Source: Lagopus muta (taxonomy: Eukaryota; Chordata; Aves; Galliformes; Phasianidae). Taken from it: a stretch of DNA of 64,000 nt. A program made the position numbers and the translations under genes. Below, piece after piece: positions 1 through 12,400 of the stretch (within the stretch, counting starts at the first letter, position 1; every line of letters begins with the position of its first letter). The notes below the pieces were generated by a model that saw only the letters and a program-made list of their open reading frames with translations, ran no database searches and had not been told where the DNA came from. The DNA lies in NCBI RefSeq assembly GCF_023343835.1, contig NC_064447.1:11366501-11430500 (forward strand), in the 5' to 3' direction.

Positions 1-376
1 TAACACAGAAGAACTGATGGCTCTTGCCTTATTGTTTCCTCACTGATAGCTCAACAGTACAACTCCAGGAAAGAGATAGGCAAGAAAATTAATGGTGGCA
101 GGTGCCATAGTGAAAGGTGGCACGTTCTTTGTTCATCTTTCAAAGGAAATATTATATCCAGCTCAGTTATGCCCAGTTCACAGGAAGATGGAATAGGGCT
201 GGGTATAGAGGCTATGCCAGAAGGAAAAAAACAACAACAAAGCTCAGGCAAAGAAAGAAAGGAAGGGAAATAATTTGTCATTAACGTGGCTACTTCCTTA
301 TTAACTCTTGTAGCTTATTTTATATGAGGTAGGGTTTATTTACACTATGAAATTTTATTCTCAAATTGTTTTTCAG
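1..376 (+). other. End of CYP3A gene intron 7
   Basis: No P450 exon 7 sequence is found here. The segment ends in a pyrimidine-rich tract (tttttcag) that serves as acceptor for the exon beginning at 377. Short open frames on both strands have no recognisable motif. Confidence 0.7.
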
Positions 377-504
377 TTGTATGCCCATTCCTTACCCCTC
401 TTATGGCCAAGATGAACATCAGCCTTTTCCCCAGTGATGCTGTAGATTTCTTCCTGAGGTCTATTGACAAAATTAAGAAGGATCGTGAAAGGGAGACTCA
501 CAAG
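377..504 (+). CDS. CYP3A: CYP3A (+ gene) exon 8
   Basis: 128 nt, entering in phase 2 and leaving on a complete codon. It encodes the F/G region through [15 protein letters not shown] and the helix ending [11 protein letters not shown]. The acceptor is AG at 375-376 and the donor is GTAAGC at 505. Confidence 0.93.
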
Positions 505-3240
505 GTAAGCAGGCATGAACTTGTTATCAGTTGTGGCAGCAAACTTCCTTTTCTCACTACACTTGTATGAAATGTCATCACTTAAGGATATTGATACCAA
601 AGATGAAGCCAAAGTCCAGTAACTCAGCATGGATTCCAGAGCTACTAAATTGTAAAAGTGCTTTTAATGCCTTGGGAAAAGTCTCATTTCAACAGTGTTG
701 GCAGAGAAGCACAGTGGACTTTGTACATCCATGATCTGAGGCGGAATCCAGATAAAGGCAGAATGAGATTAAGCCTGGGTTTGCAAAACTTGTGATAAAA
801 CAGCAGACTAAGCCACTTGTCTTCTTTGAAGATTAGGAAGGGGATAAGAGGAAGCAGAGTAGGCAGAACAGGGGCACTGGACGGCAGCGCTGCCTCTTGG
901 AATTGTGCCCTCCCCTCTCCCTTTTCAAACTCAGAAAAGGTTTCCCAGCAATTTTCTCCCTTTTAGAAGTTTGGATCCCCTTTCTGAAATGCCTTTTGAG
1001 ACACTGCTTTCCTACCCAGTGCCTTCATGAAAAGGGTAGAGCGGTTTTGAAATAGAATACAAGGACCATGTTTTACAACAAGGATACCACAAGCACTGTG
1101 GAGACGCTTCCAGTTTCAGAGCAGCACCCAGGCTGTGAGGGCTTTGGCTGAGCCCTCCCAGTGGACCTGTCACCAAAGAAATTCTGCTCCTCTTTGCAGG
1201 GCAGGGTAGATTTTCTGCAGATGATGATTGAATCCCAGAAATCAGACAGCAACGGGAAGAACTCACATAAAGGTAACAGCATCCACATGCTGGGGGAGCA
1301 GGGTCTGTGGAAGCAAGGAGAACATGGGGAGATGTTTCCCAGAAGAAGGCTCCAAGGATCCCCACTGCCCAGCTCCAAGCTGGGGCTTGTCTCCTGCTGC
1401 CAGCACCATAAGGTTCCTTGGCAGGCAGGCAACCATTCTTACCCAGGAAATTACCCGGCTCCTCTCATCAAATGATATATTTCACACTAAGTAGCTATAT
1501 GGTGAAAACCACAACAAATCTGCCCCAGCTCCACCCATTGCTCCTCGTTCTTCCCTGGGATCATCAGCACCATTTCTCATCTCTCCACATCCTTTCTCCT
1601 CCAGCCCTGAGTGACATAGAGGTCCTGTCACAAGCATTCATCTTCATTTTTGCTGGGTATGAGCCCACCAGTAACACACTTTGTTACTTGGCTTACCTAC
1701 TGGCCTTACATCCTGACGTACAGCAGAAGGTGGTGAATGAAATAGATACTGTTCTACCCAACAAGGTAAGGGGATGCCAAACGATGGCCTGAACCTTCTG
1801 TCCCTTCTGTCTTCCTAACTCAGTCAGGACAATGACCTTAGCTCTGAAACATCTTCCTCTGGGATATTCCAAGAACTCCAAGGCACCAGCTCAGCCCTGT
1901 AGGGGTTTTCTTTTTGCAGCTGAAGCTTTACAGACCAGTGCTCTGCACAAACCTGTTTGCCATACTTTGCACCCACGAATGGATGGATGTGACTTGACAG
2001 GCATTTTCACAACTCTAGGATAGAAAACTCAACCAACAAAGCAATTTCTACCTTGCATTTTGCTCTTCAACGAATTTGAGACATAGCTGGGGCAGAAGGG
2101 GATGGAGACACTGGTTCCAACACTCATTTTAGGAAAATCCAGTCCTCATGCTGACATACCTGATCACCTTTCACCCACTGTCCACAGGCTCCGCTCACAT
2201 ATGAAGCGATAATGCAGCTGGATTACCTTGACATGGCCGTGAATGAAACCCTCCGGCTCTACCCCCTCGGAGGACGGATTGAGAGAAACTGCAAGAAAGA
2301 TGTGGAAATAAACGGGGTGACCATTCCAAAAGACACCATTGTTTTCATCCCACCTCACACCCTGCACCGCAACTCTGAGTACTGGCCAAACCCAGATGAA
2401 TTCAGACCAGAAAGGTACAAAACTGCAAAACATGTCATGAAAGAGAAGAGAGATCCTGCTGCTTTTTCCTAACATAGTAATTAAGTATTAATCTGATTAG
2501 CTTCCTAATGGTGTTCTTCCTATCTTTTCACTAACAATACAAAACAGAAATCGCAGGCTCATGGAAATGTCATTTTTAGAAGAAAATGAGCTTTGCAGTT
2601 AAAGCAGGGTTTCAAGCAATGTAATCTCATTGGGAGAATGTTACTGACACCTCATAAGATCCTGTATATGGTCTTTAGATTTGCTAAAGGAATGTGTGTA
2701 GATAACTACAAGTCCATCTTTGCGTACCTTCATTGCTGAGACATAATAGCATAAAAATGAGCGAGTTTGTGTAGGGCACCAATGAGAGATCTCCAAATAA
2801 GTAAAGAGATTTATTTTTTTGCTTTCTTGCTCCCTTCATTTTATCCCCAATGTGTGTCATTATCCAGGTTCAGTAAGGAAAACAAGGACAACATAGACCC
2901 ATACACATACCTGCCTTTTGGAGCTGGTCCCAGGAACTGCATTGGGATGCGATTTGCTCTTCTGACTCTGAAAGTTGCCATCACTGCCATATTGCAGCAC
3001 TTCACCTTCCAGGTCTGCAAAGAAACTCAGGTGAGGCATAGAGACAATCAACTGGTACCCAGTTAACAGCTGAGTTTCCTTCCTTTCATCTCTACTCATT
3101 TCATTTCCCTACCTTGAAGTGCTCTTTTTCCCCTCTCCCTGCTGCAGATCCCTCTCAAGCTGCTCTCGATGGGACTCATGACCCCAGAGAAGCCCATTGT
3201 TCTCAAGTTAGTCCCTCGGACCAACAATGCTAAGGCATAG
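377..3240 (+). CDS. CYP3A: Cytochrome P450 family 3A, 3' half (exons 8-13)
   Basis: This is a microsomal haem-thiolate mono-oxygenase of the CYP3A subfamily, which oxidises steroids and xenobiotics at the ER membrane using electrons from P450 reductase. Coding exons are 377-504, 1200-1272, 1605-1765, 2188-2414, 2868-3030 and 3148-3240, with GT-AG borders throughout and matching phases. Exons of 128, 161, 227 and 163 nt equal the lengths I know for human CYP3A4 exons 8, 10, 11 and 12. Visible motifs are the ExxR helix (NETLRLYP), PERF (FRPERFSK) and the haem loop [10 protein letters not shown] with its Cys ligand. The oddity is the I helix, which reads AGYEPTS instead of AGYETTS, so Pro replaces the catalytic Thr. 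The reading frame is otherwise intact to a TAG stop. Exons 1-7, with the promoter and membrane anchor, lie left of the window. The family call is secure; the orthologue (for example CYP3A37 or CYP3A80 type) is not decided. Confidence 0.95.
505..1199 (+). other. CYP3A (+ gene) intron 8
   Basis: 695-nt intron between exons 8 and 9. No repeat or secondary gene was recognised; the frames open on the minus strand around 1012-1432 are not supported by any motif. Confidence 0.8.
1200..1272 (+). CDS. CYP3A: CYP3A (+ gene) exon 9
   Basis: 73 nt, beginning in phase 0 and leaving one base of a split codon. It encodes [15 protein letters not shown] followed by a short polar linker ending SHK. It is 6 nt (two residues) longer than the 67 nt I recall for human CYP3A4. 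Acceptor tttgcag, donor GTAACA. Confidence 0.92.
1605..1765 (+). CDS. CYP3A: CYP3A (+ gene) exon 10, I helix
   Basis: 161 nt encoding the I helix and start of the J helix. The oxygen-activation motif reads AGYEPTSN: the codon at 1664-1666 is CCC (Pro) where CYP3A enzymes carry Thr. The exon ends DTVLPNK before a GTAAGG donor. The reading frame is intact. Confidence 0.95.
2188..2414 (+). CDS. CYP3A: CYP3A (+ gene) exon 11, ExxR/PERF
   Basis: 227 nt, same length as the human counterpart. It encodes the K helix ExxR as NETLRLYP, then the beta-sheet 1-4 region, and ends inside the PERF Arg codon (FRPER). Acceptor ccacag at 2182-2187, donor GTACAA at 2415. Confidence 0.95.
2868..3030 (+). CDS. 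CYP3A: CYP3A (+ gene) exon 12, haem-binding loop
   Basis: 163 nt encoding the completion of PERF, the meander and the Cys-pocket [10 protein letters not shown], then the L helix [11 protein letters not shown]. It differs from the other P450 of this window at 13 of 55 residues; the stretch around the haem ligand is identical. Donor GTGAGG at 3031. Confidence 0.96.
3148..3240 (+). CDS. CYP3A: CYP3A (+ gene) terminal exon 13
   Basis: 93 coding nt including the TAG stop at 3238-3240. It encodes [20 protein letters not shown] and a short tail VPRTNNAKA. Acceptor ctgcag at 3142-3147. The PEKPIVLK segment is typical of the CYP3A C-terminus. Confidence 0.95.
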   Translation: MPLKLLSMGLMTPEKPIVLKLVPRTNNAKA

Positions 3241-3490
3241 AACCCAACTGCGTCCTGCTGCAGTCTCATGAGCCCTATGCTAACAAAGGGGTCACACATC
3301 GCAGGAAAACTCTCATACGTGTGCAGACACAGAAGTGCAACTTAGCTAATTCTGGAAGCAATTACTACATATTTACCAAATAACACAGCTGTCAGAAATG
3401 TAACGTGGATCACTGGGCAGTGGCAATACACAGCCCCCTTCATTTGATTGCAGAAATTGAGAAATAAATCTAAATGAGAAGCTGATCATC
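3241..3490 (+). other. CYP3A (+ gene) 3' UTR
   Basis: Non-coding tail after the stop. A canonical AATAAA at 3463-3468 would place cleavage near 3480-3490. A variant ATTAAA at 3711-3716 could give a longer transcript. The end is inferred. Confidence 0.6.
3463..3468 (+). terminator. Poly(A) signal AATAAA of the + strand CYP3A gene
   Basis: Canonical hexamer about 220 nt past the stop codon, the first such signal on this strand after the gene. Confidence 0.6.
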
Positions 3491-6400
3491 CACTCCCTTC
3501 TAAGGGGACTCCTCCATCTGGAAAGAAGGAATTATTGTTGCATCCAAGAGAAACAAGGTGTGATGGAAACGCAAATTGCTAGACCTCGCTGGGCAGGGAT
3601 GGGTGACTTTCTTCTTGGTGTATTGATGCTTGAAATTTTCTGTGTTATAATTGAGCCGACTGGTGTGCGACTATATCCTAGTTACCAATCCTCTCCTGTG
3701 CCATGTGTTAATTAAACTAAAGTATGTACAAATACTGTCATTAAAAATGTTTGAGAGCTGCTCTGTGTTGTGTATAGCAGCTGATCACTTCCTATTTAAA
3801 AACCGTATTCAGCCTCAGCCCTTGAAATTACCCATGTACATTGCTTTCCACTTAATTTAATGAATCTGATCCTTCATTTAATGCGATCAAGCCCTCCCAT
3901 TTGTACAGTATTTTACAAACACTCCAACTCCCACCTCTCCATCTGATTAAGAGGTTGACTCCAGTTCAGCTCTGGCCAGACCTCCACCATGCTGGAGCCA
4001 CAGAGGACAGATTGCAGATCTGGGAGACGGGGACAGCACTGCAGGAGGACCACTGCTCCTGGGCATGGCTCGTCCATGCTGCCTCGCATTGCTCATCATG
4101 GGAGCTCAGCCTGGTGCAAGCAAACTTAAACCCATTTCAGACCACATAAAGTGGGACTAAATATCAAAAGACAGGTCAGAGGTTCTCCTGGATCCAAATT
4201 TCACATGTTATTTAGCCCTGGTGCATTGTGCTGGCCGTGATGCCTGCAAACCAAGCAGGAGCTGGTCAAATGGGAAAGGTCTGTGGAAGATATTCAAATA
4301 GCTCAAGTTACCCCTTCACTCTCCTCTTGCATCCTTTGCTCCAAGGCATGTTTCTCAATCCACTTATTATGGTCTATAATTTCCTCTCATGCCCACATGC
4401 TTTTATCTTTAGTCTCCAGCAGACTGAACTGCAACACGATCCAAATGCTACCATCCAACATAGTACAGATTTATTCAAGAATTAACGTCCTTTTAATGGT
4501 GACAGCAATTAACTGTTTGAGAGCAGACAGCCAACAGCTTGTTAAGCTCTTGATCACTGGAATCCTTTAACCAAAGCCATCAGTTCTTCAGAAAGACACA
4601 GTAACAATCCCCAGGCTTTAATTCAAGAGTTAGCAGCTTGTGCTGTCCCAAAAGGCAGATAAAACAATTAGAGTGCTCCCTTCTGATGCATCATCTGTGA
4701 AAAATTGTTTGGGTTTTGCTATGTACACAGAAAGGCGTGGTTGGAAGTGCTGCCAATAGGGCTGTGCTTGCTTTTTTGTTTTTGCTCATCTCTTAGCAGG
4801 GGTTAAAAGCTTCTGGTGAAACAGCTGGACCCGCAGCAGCCAGCACTGATGGAAGAGTGCAACATCCCTGCACTGACAGAATGCAGAATGGTTAAAAATG
4901 CTTTTTAAAAAAAAGAAAAAAAGAAAAAAAAAGTGGTAAGTTAAAGTAACTCCAGTCTGTGCAAGGAGGAAGGAAAGCAGAAGCCATGAAAGCAGCAAGT
5001 CATAGGCCAAACAGCTGCATTGAGACAGGAAAGCCATGTTAGTGTCTTATGAACCACATGATGCTCACACACACAATGCTGGGAGCAAGAGCAGGCTAAG
5101 CCAACTGCAGCCCAATGCAATCCATGCCCTGTAGAGGGAAATCACCAAGTGTAACCACACACATCATTCCCCCAAGTGTGAAAACGTGACTAAAAGACTG
5201 GTGTCAGCCCATTATGACCTGCCAGGACTATAATAGCCCATAAATGATGGGCAACAGAATCATGGGGTGAGTCTTCCAGAAGGAAATCAGATTCTCTGTG
5301 CCTTACCTCCATAATATGACTCTGCCTTCACAGGCTGCCTCCATCCTCCCTTTGCTTCCCATCACCACCCATGGCCATCCCTCAGCAGGATGCCTGCCTG
5401 TGCTGCAAGCTGTGCAGCCATTGCATTGATTGCCACCCTTTTGGCTGTTTCTTCTTAAAATCAGAGGTACTATTGCTTAAACCAAAGATCCCAGTGCGCT
5501 CTGCTTTTGAGTGTTTTTACTGATAAATGATATTTATCATTTCTACTGTTCCAGATACTATCATATCTACTCCTTGTTGATCTTCCCTACATACTGTTGG
5601 CAGCTGTGGAACGTGGTGTTGTCCCATTGCATCTGAGTCTCTTTGTCAGATAGAAAAGCTTCCTAGCAGCTCAATGGGAAGTTAATTTTGGTTAATTCTG
5701 TTCCCTTCCACCCCTAAATCTTTCCAAATTCCAACCAAGGCAGAAAGCGAGAAAAAAAAAAAAATGAAAAAGAGCAATGCAACAACATATTACAGATAAG
5801 CTTTTCACACAGTTATTTCAAGCAGGAGAGTTGTTGTCAAAGGGCAGCAACAGTGAAAAGATAAAGAAATGGCACCCTGAAAAAACACAAGGTGTTGGTC
5901 CACTCCCTAGGAAGATCTCTGCAATTATGCATGACTGCATTCCCTGCCCTTCCAAAGGCGTGCTGGGAGCGTCCCAAGGAAGATGTACACCCCACGACAC
6001 AGGAGCTGGTATTACATCAGTGCTGATGAAAGACAAAAACAGTTCTAAGGGGGAGATTTGTTTCCTCCTCTCAGTTAACTACAACAGAGCAGCCATTAAC
6101 GCTACAGTAACTTGCCTAAATGTTGTAATAATTCCAGTTGATTGCAGTGATCAAATGGATTTTATGAAAAACAAATTTCCCGCTTACAACAAAGGAACAT
6201 TTCATGTGCCTTCTTACCACAGCAGTCATCGGGCATTTCAAAACCAGCCCGAGCCCCGACAGAGAGAAGAATGGCCTGACTATTACCAAACTAACTGTCC
6301 CTAAAGTATTGAAGTCTTTTGCAATTCCATCTTGCCTTTAAAGTGAAAAATGAAACATTTTCAGACATATTTCACCCAAAAGGAGGAATAGGCAGCGCTG

Positions 6401-9400
6401 CTCCTTTTTCTCCCCTCTGCTGATGATTCAATACATCCTCTATTGATACTCTGCCATCAGACGCCTACGTGCTAGAAAGTGCACAAAGGAAAAGCTGATG
6501 CGCAGAACACGCCTGGTTGTCACAGTCCTTCCTTCCTCCCTCTGTCTTCCTATTAGCAAGAAGAAGCCAGCGCAGGGAATTACCAGGTATGACAGATAGT
6601 TTGGAAACGGGGAAAATCTGCAGTTGCATTTATCCTCTGACATCACCTTCGTCTGCAGTAATGGAGAGAATTAGGAGCACTGCATTCCTCACCGCACTGG
6701 TATGGAATTTTGAAAACCCTTACTATGGCACAAATGTTGACAGGATATTTTATTTACTGCATCATTAAAGGTTAAAGAGACTCATTCTCCAGAGGATTCT
6801 TTTTTTTTCCTTTTTTTTTTTTTCAGCTCTTAATATCAATTAAAGCTAATTTCAGCTCTACCCTAATGATTAACATAAAATATGGAAAAAGCTCTGAGCG
6901 TTTCTGTGCATTACTTCACATCTCCTGGATTACTGGGGCACCGAAGCAGCTTTACACCACCACGACACAGCTCTACCAGCCTCCCCCAACCCAGGGCTGT
7001 CCACCTATTTGTGCTCCAGAATCAAAGGCACTGGGACTGGAGAACACAGTTGGAAAATAGATCACACAGTCCAACCTCCAGCACACAGAGCATGGGCTTG
7101 CATTAACTTGCCCCAACCTTATCTAACCTTTTCAGAACTTGCCCGCTTGCATCCTAATTTTAAGGCGCTTATTGTTAACAAACGTTAATCTGAGATTGAT
7201 CTGTAGCCAAAGGTCACAGCAAAAGCCAGAGGGAAGGTGAGAAGTGATACGGATGCTCCCAAGAAGGTCAGCTGCTGCCACTCACCACTCTGCTGCAGTT
7301 CGCATTGCTCAGCCCGCCAGCAGCCTTAACAACACCCGCAGAAGCGAGCAGATGGCTGATGCTCCCAATAATTACAACACATTTCAACATCAATCAGCAG
7401 GATACAAAAACGGGGGCCAAGAAATGATGGGCTCTGCCCAGACTGGCAGCTGTGCTCCCACACATCCCACGTGGCAGTCCCACCACACCCAGCTCTAACC
7501 CAGGACCCAGCACTGTGAGCATCCTCCCAGGAAGGTCCCCAGTTCTTTGGGATGCCTCCCTGCTGCCCCCCTCCTCTTCCCAAATCCTTTCTGTCTCCAG
7601 GATTCATTTGGCAGGGAATAAGTGAAGCAGCTCTCTTAAGTGGAAGAGCTACCTAATAAAGTTTTAATGGAAGATATTATTTCTGTTCTTTACATTACGT
7701 TAAAAGCCGGTTGGGAAATGAAAGCCCAGGAGGGTTAGGCGTGCTGGAAACACTCAGCAAGAGATAGGCTTTTCTTCAGGGAGTTCACAGCCTAAATGTT
7801 GCCCTAAGAAACAGAATGTGTTGCAAACACAGACAGCTTGCGCTTGTACAGACTTAGCAAGCATGGGTGTGTATATATATATTTATACACATGCACACTT
7901 GTGAGTGCAAATATCAACACACCTACGTGCACAAGTCAAATCACAGCATGGGACCCAAGGACAAGCCTGTACAGCTGGTTGAAGGGCAGAAGGCATAATT
8001 TTTGGCTTTAAGGGGGCTCTTTGGTACCAGGTTTGATGCCCTGGGAAGGTGCAAGTAGAGCCCCAGGCATGGTCAAAGCTGAGCACAAGGCATGATGCAG
8101 CCAGGGCCGGGGGGGGGGACAGCAGGCAGTGCCTGGCTGCCAAGGGCCAGCAGGCAGGATGGTACATCTGTGCTCAAATCTGTCCTGGGAAAGAAACTTT
8201 CTGGAGATGCAAAATTCAGAGAGTCTTAGAAGTCACCTAAAAGTATTAGGAGTGCATCTGCTGCTCAGCCACAAGTAGGAGAGCAGAGCTACTCAGCGTT
8301 TGGGTGAGCAGCTCAGTGCTGGCACTGCAGCATGGTGCATTACCTGCTCTGCACCAGAGTGCACGAGTTGTCCTCATCAAGTAGTAAACAAAAAAAGTGC
8401 AGTTTTGTTTATAGGTGAGCTGAGCAGTTTGGACTCCGCACTGACCCATAACCTGAACTGAAGGAGCCTTCCTCCCAGCACTCCCCAGCCATCATTTTCT
8501 TGCTGTGCTGAATGTCTGTGTTACAGCAGAAGCCTGCTTTAGGAAGGTGGGTGGCAGAGCTGAGCAGCTCTTGGCCTCCCCAGGGAAGGAGGCTGATGCT
8601 CAGGCACATATCGGGAAGACAGTTGAAAGAGGCCAAAAGAGGGCTATACATCTTTGAAATATTAAACTGAGTTTAAGAAGTCTGCCTTTCAAGTTTTGGC
8701 TGGCAGAGAGGAGCTTTCTGCTCCAACAGACAAATCTGCAATGGTGCCAATGACATCCAGCAGAAATCATCACAGGGAGGTGCCCACTGCCATGCTAACC
8801 CAGGGCTAGGAATAGCCAGGATGAGACAACATTAGCATGCATGGTCACAACACCCAGTGCACTGCAGCTCCTGGCATTGCTTTGGTTTATTGCAAAACCA
8901 CATTGGTTTGTGCTGGTTTCTCTTTTCTGGCAGCAGCTCTAGAGAAATCTTTGGCACTTCGCTGGAAGTTTCAGATATCAGTTTGCTTTGGAGGGCTGTG
9001 TCCCAGAGCAGGAGCTGCCAGGCAGGTAACCACCAGGTCCTGGGCTTTTTCCTGACAAATAGCTGCTGAAATTGTCATGTATTTGAGTATTCATCTTCTA
9101 TTTGCAATTTCATTTGAAAACCATTTTTGCAGGGTTTGATGGGTTTCCACCAAAATTGCTCTCAGAAATACGGGGGATCTGAGGGTGACTCTCTTTTCTC
9201 AGGTGCTCCTTATCACTGTGGCCTTTACCCTCAGTCAGAAGGGCACAAAGGATCCATCACGAGAAGCAACCCCAAAAGCACGCCTGGGACTCCCTGACCT
9301 GCAGGGGGAACATTGCCTTGACATCAGACAGCATCCGCTGGAAATCAGGGACGCTAATGCTAAGAACGCTTAATTTTGAGATAAGCAGGATCAGAAAGTT

Positions 9401-12400
9401 TGCAGCTCGGGCAGTTTGTGGGTTGGTTTCCTGCAAAAAGGCTGTGTGCTGGCTGGAAGGGGCAGAACACACTGCGAGCAATAGGTGGGTGTTGCGAATA
9501 AGGAGAAAATTCATTAACTTGATGTCAAAGATCATGCAGAATTCAACAGAATCCTTCAGTAGAAGATGCGGAGCGTTTCTCAGGGCTCCCGGATTTTTCC
9601 CTTGAAGATTTGCAGAGAAATGCGAAGGAGCTGCTCTACTTTTAGTGCCATGCTGTGAGATTAGATGCCATCCCGCTATACATCCTTTTTTATAGCCCAC
9701 TTCTATTTTTACTCCTGTTACACTGTGGAAGTGTTTGCTAATAATGTATGATAGGATGCTTTGTCATGAAAAAAGCCTTGTATCATTTATCTGTTTCTGA
9801 AAAGAAATTCTCAGTACAAATCTAATAAGGAAAGAAAAAAAAAAATCCCATTCTAGCTCCTGTTGGAGGAAAGGGATTGATTTATGGAGAGAGATGAAAA
9901 GCACTAAGTATGTATTGCTTGGCAAAATGAGGAATTGTAGAGAACTGTCTTTATGCATTTGAAGGGTGTAAACATCAAAGAGGCAGAAGAGCTATTTAGA
10001 GCATTAGGAGGAGGCACATGGAGGAGACAAGAGTCGAAATTAAATGAACATCGTTAACTTAAAAATCATACTTCTGCCTGTGAATCTATTTCCTGGTATT
10101 ATTTCGTGGAGCACTCTGATGAGTATAACTGAAGCTTATAGAAAAAAACATCCAATCTATTTTTCATATCTGATCAAACAGGCCTTACTGTAAAGTTTAT
10201 AAAACCCAGAGCCTGCAGCTATTCCTGAAAACTCGGGAGAAAAGCTGCCTGTAAAACCCCCCTTCCATTGTCAGCAGGGGCTGCTGATCAGTGCATAGGG
10301 TTCTTTCCCCTCTGTGCTGTATGGCTGCAGTCAGCCTGCTCTGCTTTCGGGGATGGGGCTCACTGTGCAGGTGGGACAGCTTTTCCTCCAGTGGATGGGC
10401 AGCTCTGCCATCACTAATAGCCCTCCCACTGCTCTCACATTAGTCATGGAAGAGGCAGAGGAGTGGCTTTCAGGGCTCCATCGCCACCACCACCAGCAAA
10501 GAGGGCAAAGCCCAGGGCACTGCAGACAACCAGATTGCCAAACAGAGCACAGAGAGCATGTAAGCTGGAACTTCCTATCAGAAGCCAAGCATTAAACACA
10601 GTATTTCAAAAGTGTACAGTTACTAAAATAAATTGGAAAAGAAAGAGAAAAGTTATTAAAGTAAGAAGCTTCTGATAATGGACAAGATTCAGAAATAAAT
10701 ACGTGATATTTTAACAAATAACAATAAAAAAAAAACCACTATGCAGGCATAACTACACTGCCTGCCAATGACAAAATCTGATTTATATTCCTGGTGTTTC
10801 CAGCCCTAAAGCATCACAAGAGCATTGTAATGAAATACGTTCAGAAGTAAATAGAAAGGATGAACTCCTGCATACAAGCACAGAGCTCTGTTGCTCCCCG
10901 TGGCCCTGTATGCAGGCAGCAGGGTCCTGTGCTCATTGCTGGCCCAAAGCATCAGAACTAACAGGAGTCAGGTTCGTGATACAGGCACAGCCCTGCACAA
11001 AGCCTGAATAGGATTCATACAACGCAGTGGGCAAGAGAAAGATCACGTACCCCACAGGCTGGGTTACAAACACATCAGCTTGAATCCTGAAGCAAAAAGA
11101 AGCCTTACCTTGTTAGCAGAAGGACTGCATTGTTCTGATGGCTCCTCATGGCCACACAGCATGGATGTGCTCAGCTGGAGACCTATGCTTCCCCAGCAGA
11201 GCTTAGGGAAGGAAAGACACCATCAAACTGAGCTCAAATGGTCTCCAGGCCATGGGTGTGGGTGGGAGGCTCAGGTGAGGCTGGTCACCTTGATGGTGCA
11301 CAAGGCTCTGGAAATTTCCCCCCAGGCCATGCTGAGGTTGACCCTCTTCCACACTCAGCTGGAGAAAGTATTCATTAAGACATGGCCATTGAGGGCCTAT
11401 CTAGCTGAGGTTGGAGTGTCTGTAAGTTTGGTGCGTGGGTAGGAGTCAAAGCTATTGCAGAACATAAATACTGAGTCAGTGTGATACATTCTACATCTCG
11501 TCTGCAGAGTGTTTGGATCTGACAGCCTGGATATGGAACCGATAATTCAAAATGAGCACTGAGACTAAGCAACCCCAGAAAGCCATTTACCAGCGTAAGA
11601 CACAATGAGTTAATTGTGAGGGGGTTTTGTCCTTTTTCCACTTAATGTCAAGAGGAAAAAATACATATTATTATTTTTTCTTTCAGTAGCATTTCAGCTT
11701 TTAGTGACTGGGATGGAGTTTTGATGCTCAAATCCTGCAGCCACCCACTCCCTGCCTTCTCTCATTGCTCTCAGCTCAGCAATCACAGTGGGGCTCACCC
11801 GAGGAAGGTCAAAACTGGGCTTTGTAGTGAGCAGGTAGGAATGGCTGGAGTAGAGCAGCGGTTTGGCATCTGCTCTGGTGGCACAGGACGTGAAAGCTGG
11901 AGGAAAATTCAAGATAGTGAAACGTGAACATTCAACACATTGTCCTTTCACCTCCCCTGAATGTATCTATGCCATTTTCACTGCAGCAATAAGTGGAGCA
12001 GAAAGGCAGTGACCTGGACAGGGCCAATGATGCATGGCTGCAGTGCCCGCAGCACAGCCACAGCAGTCAGCCTGCTCCCATTTCCACTGAAGATGCACCA
12101 TGCCAGGGTGTTGGGTACCGGAGATGGGTCCAGCTATTTCAGGAGTGAGTTTGGCCTGGGGCTGGTGCTATTTGGAATGACGTTGGACTCAGTGACCTGT
12201 GGAAGCCACTTGTTTGGCACCTGGTTCAGTTTAGAGCCCAACCTGCAAACAGTAAAGTCTGGTTGCTCTACAGACCAGAACAAGTCCAAACGCTCCCGGA
12301 GGTTACTGTCAGGATTTTCCCATCTCTCCATGAAATGGACTTTTGTTCTCAGGACGCTGCATCCATTTCACAACACATTTCGCAACACATTTCACCGCCT

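Noticed and set aside
5777-6304. 175-codon open frame on the + strand
   Set aside because: No motif, no upstream promoter signal, and it lies in unique intergenic DNA; most likely chance.
7030-7140. Weak CR1-like sequence around the tccaacctcc motif
   Set aside because: Only short scattered matches; no continuous alignment by eye.
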